Assembly: GCA_035697485.1 (NCBI GenBank)
Contig: DASSCU010000056.1
Span: 1 to 64,000 of the forward strand
Reading direction: 5' to 3'
Origin: Actinomycetota bacterium
GTDB taxonomy: Bacteria > Actinomycetota > UBA4738 > HRBIN12
Length of the DNA stretch: 64,000 nt
Below the pieces are notes generated by a model. The model ran no database searches and had not been told where the DNA came from. It saw only the letters and a list, made by a program, of their open reading frames with translations. Shown piece by piece: positions 1-7,686 of this stretch; position 1 is the stretch's first letter; each line of letters starts with the position of its first letter. The position numbers and the translations under genes were made by a program.

Positions 1-168
1 CGCGTCCTCGAGCACCTTGAGGTGTCGCGAGATCGCCGGCTGCGACACGGTGAATGGCGCCGCGATCTCGGCGACCGACGCTTCCCCCTGCGTGAGCCGC
101 TCGAGGATCGCCCGTCGTGTGGGGTCCGCGAGGGCTCCGAACACCACATCTAGCTGATCCACCGGCAT
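1..168 (-). CDS. ArsR-family repressor, N-terminal part (cut by window edge)
   Basis: The first 56 codons of a small winged-helix repressor are visible, starting [10 protein letters not shown] with an [14 protein letters not shown] core and the recognition-helix motif [14 protein letters not shown]. This is the typical N-terminus of ArsR proteins that control SRPBCC (AHSA1-type) or similar genes. It is close in sequence to the ArsR at 27866-28207, which shares the MPVDQL start and the [10 protein letters not shown] segment, so the two are paralogs. No cysteine metal site appears in the visible part. The ATG is preceded by an AT-rich inverted repeat that is probably its operator. The C-terminus and any downstream operon partner lie outside the window. 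Confidence 0.85.
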   Translation of the reverse strand, partial: MPVDQLDVVFGALADPTRRAILERLTQGEASVAEIAAPFTVSQPAISRHLKVLEDA

Positions 169-204
169 ATATAACACTCACTTTATAGAATAAGACGGTT
201 ATAG
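168..204 (-). promoter_or_regulatory. AT-rich putative operator/promoter of the ArsR gene
   Basis: In very GC-rich surroundings this stretch is mostly A/T. It holds the inverted arms TATAAC (170-175) and GTTATA (198-203), with an imperfect inner dyad CTTTAT/AATAAG (181-194). It lies directly upstream of the ArsR start at 168. By analogy with the clean palindromes of the two other ArsR genes here, it is likely the autoregulatory site. The role is inferred; the repeats are seen. Confidence 0.4.
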
Positions 205-230
205 AGCCTCGGGAGCGCTCCTGTCAAGCC

Positions 231-596
231 TTAGGAAGGCGCCTCGAGCTCGGCGATGCGGGCAGCGACCAACGTTCGTACGAGCGTCTCGGGCAGCAGG
301 GCGTCGGGCTGGAAGCGGATCGACCCCTTGCCGAGTTGGTAGCCCCGGAGCTCCTCGAGGTGTGCGTCCATGACGCCGGTGCTCATCAGGTAGAAGGCGC
401 AGTGCGCCTTGCCGGCGCCGTAGCTCACGAGCGGACGGCCGCGCAGCTTGAACGCGGGTACGCCGTAGCTGATCGCCTCGGTCGCAGCCGGTGCGGCATT
501 CGCGATCGTCCTTCGCAGGTGCTCGAGTGCGACCCGTTGATCCTCGGGGAGGTTCGCGAGGTACACGTCGATCGCCCGGTCGTCATCGTCGCTCAT
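231..596 (-). CDS. DUF1801 / YdhG-like protein
   Basis: This 121-residue protein matches the DUF1801 (YdhG/YjbR-like fold) family: an N-terminal helix rich in acid residues, the segment LEHLRRTIANAAPAATEAIS, the hallmark YGVPAFKLRGRPLVSYGAGK, and the C-terminal GKGSIRFQPDALLPETLVRTLV. Family members are small cytoplasmic proteins, some annotated as iron chaperones, but the biochemical role of this branch is not settled. The start at 596 is preferred over the ATG at 602, because GAGGAG lies about six bases before 596 and abuts 602. It sits downstream of a broken nitroreductase gene on the same strand. Confidence 0.8.
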   Translation of the reverse strand: MSDDDDRAIDVYLANLPEDQRVALEHLRRTIANAAPAATEAISYGVPAFKLRGRPLVSYGAGKAHCAFYLMSTGVMDAHLEELRGYQLGKGSIRFQPDALLPETLVRTLVAARIAELEAPS

Positions 597-626
597 GATC
601 ATCTCCTCGAGTGGCAGCGGTGCGGG

Positions 627-1064
627 TCACTCTGTGATCGGCTGCAGCACAACGACGGGGATCCGTCGCTCGGTGCGGCGTTGGTACCGCTCGTACTCGG
701 GCCAGATCCCGACCATCGTGGCCCACGATCGCGTGCGGGTCCGGCCGGTCGCGATCGACGCCATCGCCCGGAATCGTTCGGCGCCCACCTGCAGGTAGAC
801 CTCCGGTTCGTCGACGAGGTTCAAGAACCACCACGGACGGGTGGCCTTGCCGCCCGCCGACGCGACGACGACCAACCGGTCGTAAATCAGCGCGGTCCGG
901 CGCAAAGTCCCGGTGCGACGGCCGCGCGGGTGGTGAGCAGCAGGGTGTCGACGCCGTGCCAGCGGTGACCCCGTTTTCCCGTCCGACTCGACGTAGCCGC
1001 CCACATGGCGCGCGACCCAGCCGGTCGGGCTGTCGTGGACGTCGTCCCGCTCGCGCGACGTCAT
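627..1064 (-). pseudogene. F420-type deazaflavin-dependent nitroreductase, double frameshift
   Basis: The C-terminal two thirds reads as a Ddn-like F420H2-dependent reductase: RTALIYDRLVVVASAGGKA, WWFLNLVDEPEVYLQVGAERF, WATMVGIWPEYERYQRRTER and the end IPVVVLQPITE. The expected core motif (a WHGVDTLLLTTR-like segment that precedes GRRTGTLRRTA) is found only in another frame, at about 926-967. The two shifts cancel, so the annotated frame stays open but encodes nonsense in the middle. A few residues normally present between TALIY and VVVAS are also missing. The ATG overlaps the TGA of the upstream cyclase gene (ATGA at 1061-1064), so the pair was one operon. It is either a damaged gene or has two base errors. 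Confidence 0.7.
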
Positions 1065-2716
1065 CGTGGTGACCTCGACACGGAGAGCAGCTCGAACGCA
1101 TCCGTGGGCTCCGACTTGCCCTTGAGGTCCGCGGCGCCCAGCGGCCGGACGTTGATCACGACGCCGGGCTCGTCGTTGACCTCGTCGAGGGTGCGCCCAC
1201 CGATCGTGATGTGCCCCGGCATCGAGAGCGACTGCAGACGAGCGGCGACGTTCGTTGTGTCGCCGATCGCGGCGAACGAGCGTTGCGTTCCGGCTCCCAC
1301 GTTGCCGATGGCCACGACGCCCGTGTTCACGCCCACGCGGAAGCGAGGCCAGTCGTGACCTGCCCTGACGCGATCGGATCGGTCGCGGACCGCGATCGCC
1401 GCCCGCACCGCTCTGGTGGCGTGGTCGGGCTGATCGCCGAGCGCGTTGAAGATCGTGAGGATCGCATCGCCGGCGAATCGCTCGATGTAGCCGCCCTCGT
1501 CGTCGACGACGCGGGGGACGACCGCTCCCCAGTAGGCGTTCAGCATCTCGATCACCTCACCTGCGGGTCTTCCTTCGGAGAAAGCGGTGAATCCTGCGAG
1601 GTCGGCGAAGAGAACGGTCACGTCACGCTCGTGACCTCCCAGGCGAGCCAGGCTCGGGTCGGTATCGAGACGCTCTGCAAGCTGCGGACCGACGTATCGA
1701 CGCAGCAATCCGTCGACGCGCGCCAACTCATGGGCGGCGTCGATCATCACCGAGATCTCGTGAGCGGTGAACCCCTGCTCCCGGAGTGCCCGGGTTGTCT
1801 CGGTCGTCGTGCCGGTCGCCTCGGCGCGGACGAGGTCGATCATCGCGGCCGACTGCCGGCGATCGAGCCGCTCGAGGGTGCGATCGAGGTAGATGCCGCC
1901 GAACGTGCCCGCCGTCGAACGGCCCAGGCGGTACTCGCGCCGGACGGCCACCACGACCGTGGCGAACGCGACCGCCATCAGCACGTGCCATTCCCACCAC
2001 GAGGCTCGCCATGCCCGGCCGAACGCCATCGCGACCAGGGCCTCGGCGAGCAATACGAAGGCCACGGCCACCGCGAGCGGCAGGGGCTGCCCGCGTCGAC
2101 GGAAGATGCCGACGTACCGCCACGCCGCGAACGCGTACGCGGCCACGCCGAGCGGCAACAAGGCCAGCAGCCACGGAGCCCGCTCCGACTCAATCACCTG
2201 CGAGAGCGGAGGCACCTCGGCGATCGATGCACCCGCCCAGGCCAGGAGCACCGCAGCCAGCCCGACCCGCATCGGCGTCTGCCAACGGCGCAGGGCCGCC
2301 TCGGTACGGTCGTCCATCTCGATCGACGACGCGGCGGCGAACCCCGACGCCAGGAGCAACCCGACCGGCGTGGCGAGCACGAAGCCCCCGTTCGGCCCGG
2401 CAAGCACGACCCCCGGTGTGGCCACGGCGTGCAGCGCCAGGAACCCCGCGCTCGCCAGCAGCACCATCGACACGAGGAAGAGCCGCTCGTCGCCGCTGCG
2501 GCGGGCGACCTCGCTGACGATCAGGCCCAGCCCGACGTTCACCACCGCGATCCCGACGACGAGCCAGAAGTGCGACGGGTGGTGCTCCCAGTGGACGTCG
2601 AGCGCCGGGATGCCAAGCAGCAGCGCGAGCCCGACGAGAGGGATCGCGAGGGCTAGCGCGAGGAACCACCCCGGGGGCCCCACGGCGCGAGTTCGCTCGG
2701 CCATCCTCCGCATCAT
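1061..2716 (-). CDS. membrane-bound class III adenylate/guanylate cyclase
   Basis: The protein has about eight hydrophobic segments in the first 260 residues, a linker helix ending LLRRYVGPQLAERL, and a C-terminal class III cyclase catalytic domain (about residues 360-545). Visible catalytic features are the two metal aspartates in FADLAGFTAF and FAGDAILTIFN, and the transition-state Asn/Arg in DTTNVAARLQ. The purine-specifying lysine usually found in the KFxGD position is an arginine here (ERFAGD), so substrate choice, or even activity, is uncertain. It probably makes cAMP or cGMP in response to a membrane or lipid cue. It is translationally coupled to the downstream nitroreductase gene. A second cyclase of different architecture lies at 34731-36002. 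Confidence 0.88.
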   Translation of the reverse strand: MMRRMAERTRAVGPPGWFLALALAIPLVGLALLLGIPALDVHWEHHPSHFWLVVGIAVVNVGLGLIVSEVARRSGDERLFLVSMVLLASAGFLALHAVATPGVVLAGPNGGFVLATPVGLLLASGFAAASSIEMDDRTEAALRRWQTPMRVGLAAVLLAWAGASIAEVPPLSQVIESERAPWLLALLPLGVAAYAFAAWRYVGIFRRRGQPLPLAVAVAFVLLAEALVAMAFGRAWRASWWEWHVLMAVAFATVVVAVRREYRLGRSTAGTFGGIYLDRTLERLDRRQSAAMIDLVRAEATGTTTETTRALREQGFTAHEISVMIDAAHELARVDGLLRRYVGPQLAERLDTDPSLARLGGHERDVTVLFADLAGFTAFSEGRPAGEVIEMLNAYWGAVVPRVVDDEGGYIERFAGDAILTIFNALGDQPDHATRAVRAAIAVRDRSDRVRAGHDWPRFRVGVNTGVVAIGNVGAGTQRSFAAIGDTTNVAARLQSLSMPGHITIGGRTLDEVNDEPGVVINVRPLGAADLKGKSEPTDAFELLSVSRSPR

Positions 2717-2887
2717 GCGTTCAGGGATCGGATCGGCTCAAGTCGCCAGAACGACCTCGTGCACAGGACCGTCGGTGCGATGGGGGCCCGGAACGCGTTG
2801 GGTACTCGACGCCCTCGAGATGCCTGGTTGGGAGACCAACGTTTATCTCCCTCGGCCGTGACGGTCGCCCTTCGCGGTCCCCCAACG

Positions 2888-3442
2888 TCAGCCCGGTGGG
2901 GCTCCGAAGGCCCGGAAGGGCTCCGGCTCGTACGTCGCGAGGGACTCGGTCCAATCGGGAAGCACCCCGGCGATCGCGGGATCGTCGACGACGAGCCAGG
3001 CCAGATGGCGGAACGCGTGTTCGATCACCTGCGTGACGCCGATATCGTCGGGAGGAGCGAGCGCGTCGCCCCGGGCGAGATCGCTTCGGGCGACCGGTTC
3101 CTCGATCAGGTATTCGCTCGGGTCGTCGGGAGCATGGACCACCGCGAGGTAGGTGAGTACGAGCCGGTCCTGCTCGTGGCGCCACGACGTGGAGTGCACC
3201 ACGATCGGCTCGAGCCCGTACCGTCGCGCGGCCTCCAGCACGACCGCGCCGGGCTCGTTCCCGGGGCCCCATCCGAGCCGCAGGCTCGGGGCGTGCACCG
3301 GGCGGAGGTTCATGATCCGGACGCCGTGTCGGCAGACGAACAGCGCCTCGAGCGACTGCGCCACGATCGAGGGCGACCACACCACGTCGGTGAGCGGCGG
3401 CGCGAGCCCCACGAGCGGTTCGAGGTCGCGATCGCCGACCAC
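2888..3442 (-). CDS. hypothetical protein, 184 aa
   Basis: I do not recognise the family. The product is soluble with no signal peptide or membrane helix. The N-terminal half contains SIVAQSLEALFVCRHGVRIM and RPVHAPSLRLGWGPGNEPGAVVLEAARRYGLEPIVVHSTSWR, cut here into two motifs, followed by a strand-like DRLVLTYLAVV and an acidic C-terminus ending FRAFGAPPG. Coding sense is supported by the amino-acid pattern and by a GTG start with GGAGGT about ten bases upstream. The GTG directly abuts the stop codon of the DUF1059-like gene at 3443-3595, so the two are probably co-translated. Confidence 0.55.
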   Translation of the reverse strand: MVGDRDLEPLVGLAPPLTDVVWSPSIVAQSLEALFVCRHGVRIMNLRPVHAPSLRLGWGPGNEPGAVVLEAARRYGLEPIVVHSTSWRHEQDRLVLTYLAVVHAPDDPSEYLIEEPVARSDLARGDALAPPDDIGVTQVIEHAFRHLAWLVVDDPAIAGVLPDWTESLATYEPEPFRAFGAPPG

Positions 3443-3595
3443 CTACGTGACCTCCACGGCGATGGCCAGGATCTCCTCCCTGGTCGACTCGGTGCCGTGG
3501 GCCTCACGCCCGTGGGCCTGCACCTGCGCTACGACCTCGTCGTCGGTGCCCCGGCACTGCCATCCGCACATGCACGTGACTTCCTTCACGCTCAT
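3443..3595 (-). CDS. small DUF1059-like protein (50 aa)
   Basis: Translation from ATG at 3595 gives a 50-residue protein that begins MSVKEVTCMCGWQCRG and continues with a TDDEVVAQVQAHGREAHG helix and a TREEILAIAVEV tail. The CxCGW motif, the two histidines in HGREAH and the TREE ending are the hallmarks of the DUF1059 small-protein family. The Cys/His pattern could hold a metal, but this is unproven. A GAGGGGGAG stretch lies immediately before the ATG. It heads a two-gene unit with the 184-residue hypothetical protein. Confidence 0.7.
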   Translation of the reverse strand: MSVKEVTCMCGWQCRGTDDEVVAQVQAHGREAHGTESTREEILAIAVEVT

Positions 3596-3671
3596 CTCCC
3601 CCTCGCGCCAAGCCTCGCACGGGCGGGGCGGCAGGGTCCACCGAGGGCGATCGAGCTCGAAGGAAGGTGGG

Positions 3672-3938
3672 TCAGACGTGCCACATCGAGGCGTCGTCGA
3701 GCTGGTCGTCGTCGGCGGGGGCGGTGCGACCCGATGACATGATCCACGCGCCGGTCCATCCGATGATCGCGCCGCCGGTCGCGAGTCCGATCGCTGCGAC
3801 GACCGATGTCGTCCAACCGTCGGATCCTGTCCGGTGCACCATCACGGCGAACGCGAACCCGGCGGACATGACCAACATCAGGGCGCCGACCACCCAGAGC
3901 AGCACAGCCAGCGAGATGGTGAGGAGGCGGCGTCCCAT
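3672..3938 (-). CDS. small membrane protein, two helices
   Basis: An 88-residue protein with two strongly hydrophobic segments: residues 5-35, starting LTISLAVLLWVVGALMLVM, and about 45-68, starting VVAAIGLATGGAIIGW. A short polar C-terminus rich in aspartate follows (DDDQLDDASMWHV). No family is recognised. It is likely a cytoplasmic-membrane protein with both ends on one side. It lies upstream of, and in the same direction as, the DUF1059-like gene, about 76 bases away. Confidence 0.5.
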   Translation of the reverse strand: MGRRLLTISLAVLLWVVGALMLVMSAGFAFAVMVHRTGSDGWTTSVVAAIGLATGGAIIGWTGAWIMSSGRTAPADDDQLDDASMWHV

Positions 3939-4286
3939 GAGCGCAACGTTGCCTCACCGACGGTGCGCCGAAACTCGGCCGAACGGCGGTACTTCCTCGG
4001 CCGGAAGTCTCGTTCCCCCGCTCCCTAGCTGTCCGGGATCGTCAGCAGCGGAGTTGGCCGTCCTCTCGTCTGATCGTCAGGCCTTCCTCGGGAACGGGTC
4101 GTTCGGAGCCGCTCCGGGCGTTGGGGATGTCTGCGGCTCCACCCTGGAACACCGGCCAGGTTCGCGCAAACCTCATGTCGGACTCGCAGCCTGTCAGGCG
4201 GGGCCGGGCGGTCAGGCGGATGCCGCATGATCCGGAGAGCTGCATCGATCGAGTCTGTGAGGAGGGTGGACTAGGCTCGACCTTCA
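3939..4286. other. intergenic region without a convincing gene
   Basis: This 348-base gap lies between divergent genes. A 44-codon minus-strand frame at 4042-4176 (start MRFARTWPVFQGGAADIP) is the only candidate. It has no ribosome-binding site and no recognised homology, so it is not called. The gap must hold the promoters for the small membrane protein (leftward) and PAP2 (rightward). No clear -10/-35 pair or palindrome was seen. Confidence 0.4.
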
Positions 4287-4943
4287 GTGTCAAGGTCCGA
4301 AGGTTCTCGTCGCCCCATCGCGGGTTCCGCCAAGGCCCAAGCCGCGATCGTCGTCTCCGGTTGCTTCGTTCTGCTGCTGACGGGACTGCTCGCGCGGGGC
4401 GGCGTGAGCGAGGCCGAACGGGTGGTCTTCCAAGCGGTGAACGAGTTGCCCGAGAGCCTCCACCCGTTCATCTGGCCGTTGATGCAGTACGGCACGTTCA
4501 TCACGATCCCGGTGTTGGCGGTGGTGGCGTTCTGCTTCCGACGCTTCCGTCTGGGGATCGCGCTCTTGCTCGCCGGCGTCGGTGTGTACCTGATCGCTTT
4601 GCTCGTGAAGGCCACCGTCGAGCGGCAGCGCCCGGGCAGCCTGCTGGACGGGGTCGAGGCCCGCGAGTCGTTCGCTCCCGAGAGCCTGGGCTACCCCTCG
4701 GGCCATGCGTCGGTGGCGGCGGCGCTCACCGTGGTGGCTACGGCCTACCTCCCTCGGCGATGGGCGGTGGCGGCGGCGGGAGTGGCCGTCGTCGTGATGT
4801 TCGGCCGGATGTACATGGGCGCCCACCTGCCCCTGGACCTGATCGGCGGTGCGGCTCTGGGCGCGATCGCCGGCGGTGTCGTCAACCTCGTGATCTCGCC
4901 CGACCGGCCGTCGAAGGCCCCGCTCGAGCGAACAGCAAGGTGA
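4287..4943 (+). CDS. PAP2-family membrane phosphatase
   Basis: This 218-residue integral membrane protein carries the full three-part acid phosphatase signature. The parts are KATVERQRP (K108...RP116), PSGH (137-140) and the RMYMGAHLPLD block, with Arg174, His180 and Asp184. Such enzymes remove phosphate from lipid phosphates such as phosphatidate or undecaprenyl pyrophosphate, with the active site facing outside. Five to six hydrophobic helices are visible. GTG at 4287 is the likely start; a ribosome-binding site is weak. Its 3' end overlaps convergently with the frameshifted gene at 4882-5200. Confidence 0.9.
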   Translation: MSRSEGSRRPIAGSAKAQAAIVVSGCFVLLLTGLLARGGVSEAERVVFQAVNELPESLHPFIWPLMQYGTFITIPVLAVVAFCFRRFRLGIALLLAGVGVYLIALLVKATVERQRPGSLLDGVEARESFAPESLGYPSGHASVAAALTVVATAYLPRRWAVAAAGVAVVVMFGRMYMGAHLPLDLIGGAALGAIAGGVVNLVISPDRPSKAPLERTAR

Positions 4944-5200
4944 TCGATCCGTCGGTCGGACCCGTCTGCCGGGTGTATCCGAAGGCGGCATCCGATGCCT
5001 CGGCCGCAGCCTCCAGTTCGGAGGAGACGAACGGGCTCGGGGAGGCCCCGCGCCCACGGGCCCACGAGTCCGACCGCGATCATCTCGCCCAGCAACCGGA
5101 AGAACGTCTCGTCGTCGGCCTCGGGTTGCCACGCCTCGGGTGGCGCCTCCGTGCGCATGAACGCGTGGGCGCCCAGCCCGTGCTCGACGACGATCTTCAC
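4882..5200 (-). pseudogene. small hypothetical gene with one-base frameshift
   Basis: From GTG at 5200 the frame reads KIVVEHGLGAHAFMRTEAPP, continues with EAWQPEADDETFFRLLGEMI and reaches GLVGPWARG. After about 5050 the coding pattern continues in the +1 frame as PSPFVSSELEAAAEASDAAF, then GYTRQTG and ITLLFARAG, and stops at 4882-4884. The span is 3n+1 bases, as expected for one extra base. The original frame beyond the break turns into arginine-rich nonsense. Family unknown; the intact product would be about 105 residues and soluble. Either a true frameshift mutation or a base error near 5050-5060. Confidence 0.5.
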
Positions 5201-5235
5201 TGAGGGCAGCCTACGAGGGCGCCTCGACGCTGCAT

Positions 5236-5691
5236 CTACAGCGCCATGCCTCGGGGGTCCGTCGTCTCGGGCCTGGTCTCGCGGGCACCGGAGAACGGAT
5301 GGGGATCGTCCTGAGCGTACGTGACGGCGAAGTGGTCGGTCAGCCATCCGAGGATCGCGAAGAGTCCGCCGACGTGCAGGTTCCGGGGGTAGTCGAATCC
5401 GAGTGCCCGCGCCGAGATCGCCCCGAAGAAGAAGTAGATCAGGGGGAACGCGATGGCGTTGGGTACGAAGTGACGGATCGTATGCGTGAGCGGAGGGAGG
5501 CGGTCGTCCTTGCGCAGCAGACTGATGCCCTCGGGCAGGAAGAACAGAGGCAGCGTGGTGATCACCCAGTCGGGCCAGAACGGCAACAGGAACGCCAGCG
5601 CGAGGAGCGAGATGGAGGTCACCCCCCACATCAGGAGCCAGAGCCTGCTCCACGCCTCGGGGACTCGGGTGGTGAATCCGCCGGCCGACAT
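5236..5691 (-). CDS. hypothetical membrane protein, 151 aa
   Basis: The product has three to four hydrophobic segments: LWLLMWGVTSISLLALAFLL, WVITTLPLFFLPEG, NAIAFPLIYFFFGAISA and GGLFAILGWLTDHFAV. A polar C-terminus ends TTDPRGMAL. No family is recognised with confidence. The ATG at 5691 is chosen because GGGAGATGCC lies immediately upstream, whereas the longer open frame upstream is arginine-rich and overlaps the NUDIX gene. It follows the NUDIX gene on the same strand after 50 bases and may be in its operon. Confidence 0.6.
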   Translation of the reverse strand: MSAGGFTTRVPEAWSRLWLLMWGVTSISLLALAFLLPFWPDWVITTLPLFFLPEGISLLRKDDRLPPLTHTIRHFVPNAIAFPLIYFFFGAISARALGFDYPRNLHVGGLFAILGWLTDHFAVTYAQDDPHPFSGARETRPETTDPRGMAL

Positions 5692-5741
5692 GGCATCTCC
5701 CTTCGGGGTTCGGTCCTCGAAGCGAGGGTAAGGGAGGCCAC

Positions 5742-6212
5742 CTACTCGCGCTCGACGTCCGTCATCAGCCGGTCGACGAACGTGACCTGACCTCGGAGCA
5801 GCTTGCGCCGAGCGGTGTCCGGGTCGAACCACTCCGCCCGGTCGACCTCGGGGAACTCGGCGGTCCGGCCCGAGCGGGGCGGCCACTCCATCGTGAAGGT
5901 GTTGCTCGCGACGCCGGCGACGTCGAGGTCACCCTCGAGCGCCCAGGCGCTCACCTGCTTCCCGCCGGGCTGGCGCAGCTCGCCGAGGAAGGTCGCCCCG
6001 CTCGTATCGGGCGGATCGGTCCCGAGCTCCTCGCCGAACTCGCGGAGCGCGTGCTCGAACGGATCGTCGCCCTCGTCGTACTCGCCCTTGGGAACCGACC
6101 AGGCGCCCTCGTCCTTCTTCGCCCAGTACGGGCCGCCGGGGTGCACGAGCAGGACCTCGACGGCACCGCCTTGGCGGCGATACAAGAGCAACCCAGCGCT
6201 GCGTTTCGGCAT
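5742..6212 (-). CDS. NUDIX hydrolase
   Basis: The 156-residue protein starts MPKRSAGLLLYRR, typical of a NUDIX subfamily that hydrolyses nucleoside-diphosphate-linked compounds. The NUDIX box spans about residues 43-65, with the core REFGEELG. The first conserved acid of the box is Asp instead of Glu (GEYDEGD); the metal-binding EE pair is intact. The PYWAKKDEGAWSVPKGE segment before the box is normal for the group. Substrate cannot be predicted. It is the first gene of a leftward pair with the membrane protein at 5236-5691. Confidence 0.88.
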   Translation of the reverse strand: MPKRSAGLLLYRRQGGAVEVLLVHPGGPYWAKKDEGAWSVPKGEYDEGDDPFEHALREFGEELGTDPPDTSGATFLGELRQPGGKQVSAWALEGDLDVAGVASNTFTMEWPPRSGRTAEFPEVDRAEWFDPDTARRKLLRGQVTFVDRLMTDVERE

Positions 6213-6342
6213 CCCACCCCCCCGTCGGCTGGCCCGACGTCTACCGTCCTACCACGGGGGCCGTCCACCGTGGAGGTTCGGGCGCGCCCGGTGCTGGGTA
6301 ACCCACGCACGAGGGCCGCCGGCCCTGTGGGGGTGATGGTCC

Positions 6343-6615
6343 ATGGCGAGTAGGAAGCAGGTCAGCGCAGCGAAGCGGAACATCGGGAAGGCCACTGCTG
6401 CGGCGAAGCGCAAGCGGACGATCTCCAAGCTCCCGAAGTCGGTGCGCAGGGACCTCGGTCGCAATGCGGCCGCCGCGCGTGGACGTGGCGGCGAGCCCGG
6501 GCACCGTCTCGAGGACCGGACCCGCGCCCAACTCTACGAACGAGCCAAGGAACGGAACATCGAGGGTCGTTCGAAGATGGGGAAGCGCGAGCTGATCGAC
6601 GCCCTCCGCTCCTGA
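6343..6615 (+). CDS. basic protein with Rho-N/SAP-like C-terminal domain
   Basis: The 90-residue product has a lysine/arginine-rich N-terminal half (MASRKQVSAAKRNIGKATAA, KRKRTISKLP) that should bind nucleic acid. The C-terminal RAQLYERAKERNIEGRSKMG plus KRELIDALRS has the helix-extended-loop-helix pattern of Rho-N and SAP-like domains. It probably acts as a nucleoid- or RNA-associated protein. Similar small proteins are common in actinobacteria, but the role is unknown. It stands alone, convergent with the VOC gene at 6638. Confidence 0.7.
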   Translation: MASRKQVSAAKRNIGKATAAAKRKRTISKLPKSVRRDLGRNAAAARGRGGEPGHRLEDRTRAQLYERAKERNIEGRSKMGKRELIDALRS

Positions 6616-6637
6616 CCGGGATCACGTCCCGGAACGG

Positions 6638-6997
6638 TCAGCCCATCGGGCTCATCAGCTGGAAGAAGTTGCCATCGGGGTCCGCGAACGTGCAGATCGA
6701 GCCCTCCATGTCCTCGCCGCCGGCGGTGTACGGCTCTGCCACCACCGTCGCCCCGGCGGCGACGAACCGATCGAACTCGGCCTTCACGTCGGGAGTCTCG
6801 ATGTTCCAGATCATCCGGCCCGGTTCGGCGTTCGAGCCGTGCACCTGGTCGTGCGGCCCGACCGTCATCCAGCCCGCGCCGATCTGCCAACCTGTGTACC
6901 CGCCGTCGTCCCAGCCCGGGTCGCCGAAGAGCTTCGTGTAGTACTCCGCGAGGCGCTTCGGATCCTCCGACCCGATCAGGATGCTGTTCAGGTTCAT
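6638..6997 (-). CDS. VOC-family protein
   Basis: A 119-residue single-unit vicinal-oxygen-chelate protein. It has the typical start MNLNSILIGSEDPKRLAEYY, the central MIWNIETPDVKAEFDRFVAAG and the end FADPDGNFFQLMSPMG. Family members bind metal through His/Glu residues and act as glyoxalases, dioxygenases or antibiotic-binding proteins. The present protein resembles the many uncharacterised actinobacterial VOC proteins. Substrate cannot be assigned. AAGGAGAAGGAC precedes the ATG. Confidence 0.82.
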   Translation of the reverse strand: MNLNSILIGSEDPKRLAEYYTKLFGDPGWDDGGYTGWQIGAGWMTVGPHDQVHGSNAEPGRMIWNIETPDVKAEFDRFVAAGATVVAEPYTAGGEDMEGSICTFADPDGNFFQLMSPMG

Positions 6998-7354
6998 GTC
7001 CTTCTCCTTCCGTCGTGCCGTCGGACTGTCGACGACGGCCGGGGTCGGAAACTCATCGCTGCTCGCGAGCTTCGGACTCCTTCACGTGTTGCCACCCTAG
7101 ATCACATCGTGGATGAGGAGGTCGTGTCGAGGCGCCGTGTATCGTTCTCGGTGCTCGCCCTCGACGATCGCTATCGCGTTCGTGCGCGGCGTCGTCGCCA
7201 TTGGCCTGGCGCCGCTCCTCACGCTCGACGGTTCCGGCCGTGTGGACGTCGCCTCGATCTGCGCGCGATGGAGTGACGCTTGACCGGGTCGGCCCCCGGG
7301 TGTAGGCAGGAGCGTTGCCCCCGTGGTGCTTCGTCGCGAGGAGGGGGTTCGGCG
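6998..7354. other. intergenic region, possible decayed sequence
   Basis: No gene can be supported in these 357 bases. A plus-strand frame ending at about 7282 contains a hydrophobic run (IAIAFVRGVVAIGLAPLLTL) that could be the tail of a lost membrane protein, but nothing else supports it. The region separates the leftward VOC gene from the rightward DUF4242 gene. It presumably carries the promoters of both. Confidence 0.35.
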
Positions 7355-7603
7355 ATGCCGGAGTTCATGGACGTCCATCGGGGTATGGAGGGCATCACGC
7401 CCGAGGGACTGGCGGAAGCCCACAGGGCGGATCTCGCGATCCAGGAAGACGAAGCGGTGGACTTCAAGCACGCGTGGGCCGATCCCCAGACCGGTCTCGT
7501 GTGGTGCCTCTCCGAGGCGCCCAGCAAGGAAGCGGTGATGAAGATCCACGAGCGGGCCGGTCACCCGACCGACGAGGTGTACCCCGTTCCGGTCCAGGCT
7601 TAG
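7355..7603 (+). CDS. DUF4242 / SCO4226-type nickel-binding protein
   Basis: This 82-residue protein starts MPEFMDVHRGMEGITPEGLA and continues with AHRADLAIQ and FKHAWADPQTGLVWCLSEAP. It then has the helix SKEAVMKIHERAGHPTDEVY. This is the pattern of the SCO4226/DUF4242 family, small ferredoxin-fold proteins for which a Streptomyces member was reported to bind nickel. The conserved histidines and cysteine are present. The start is set by AGGAGGG about 14 bases upstream. Physiological role unknown. Confidence 0.8.
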   Translation: MPEFMDVHRGMEGITPEGLAEAHRADLAIQEDEAVDFKHAWADPQTGLVWCLSEAPSKEAVMKIHERAGHPTDEVYPVPVQA

Positions 7604-7686
7604 TCGCCGCTCGCTCGCCGTTTCCGCGAGCCTGGTTCCTGCTGAAGTGCGATCTCCTTCCGGGGAAGCGCCCGTACGATCGGTGC

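Noticed and set aside
1211-2656. Open plus-strand frame of 481 codons opposite the cyclase gene
   Set aside because: It is the antisense shadow of a clear class III cyclase; the composition is Arg/His/Pro-rich and no motif or ribosome-binding site is present.
4042-4176. 44-codon minus-strand frame in the gap before PAP2
   Set aside because: No ribosome-binding site, no homology recognised, and it could arise by chance in GC-rich DNA.
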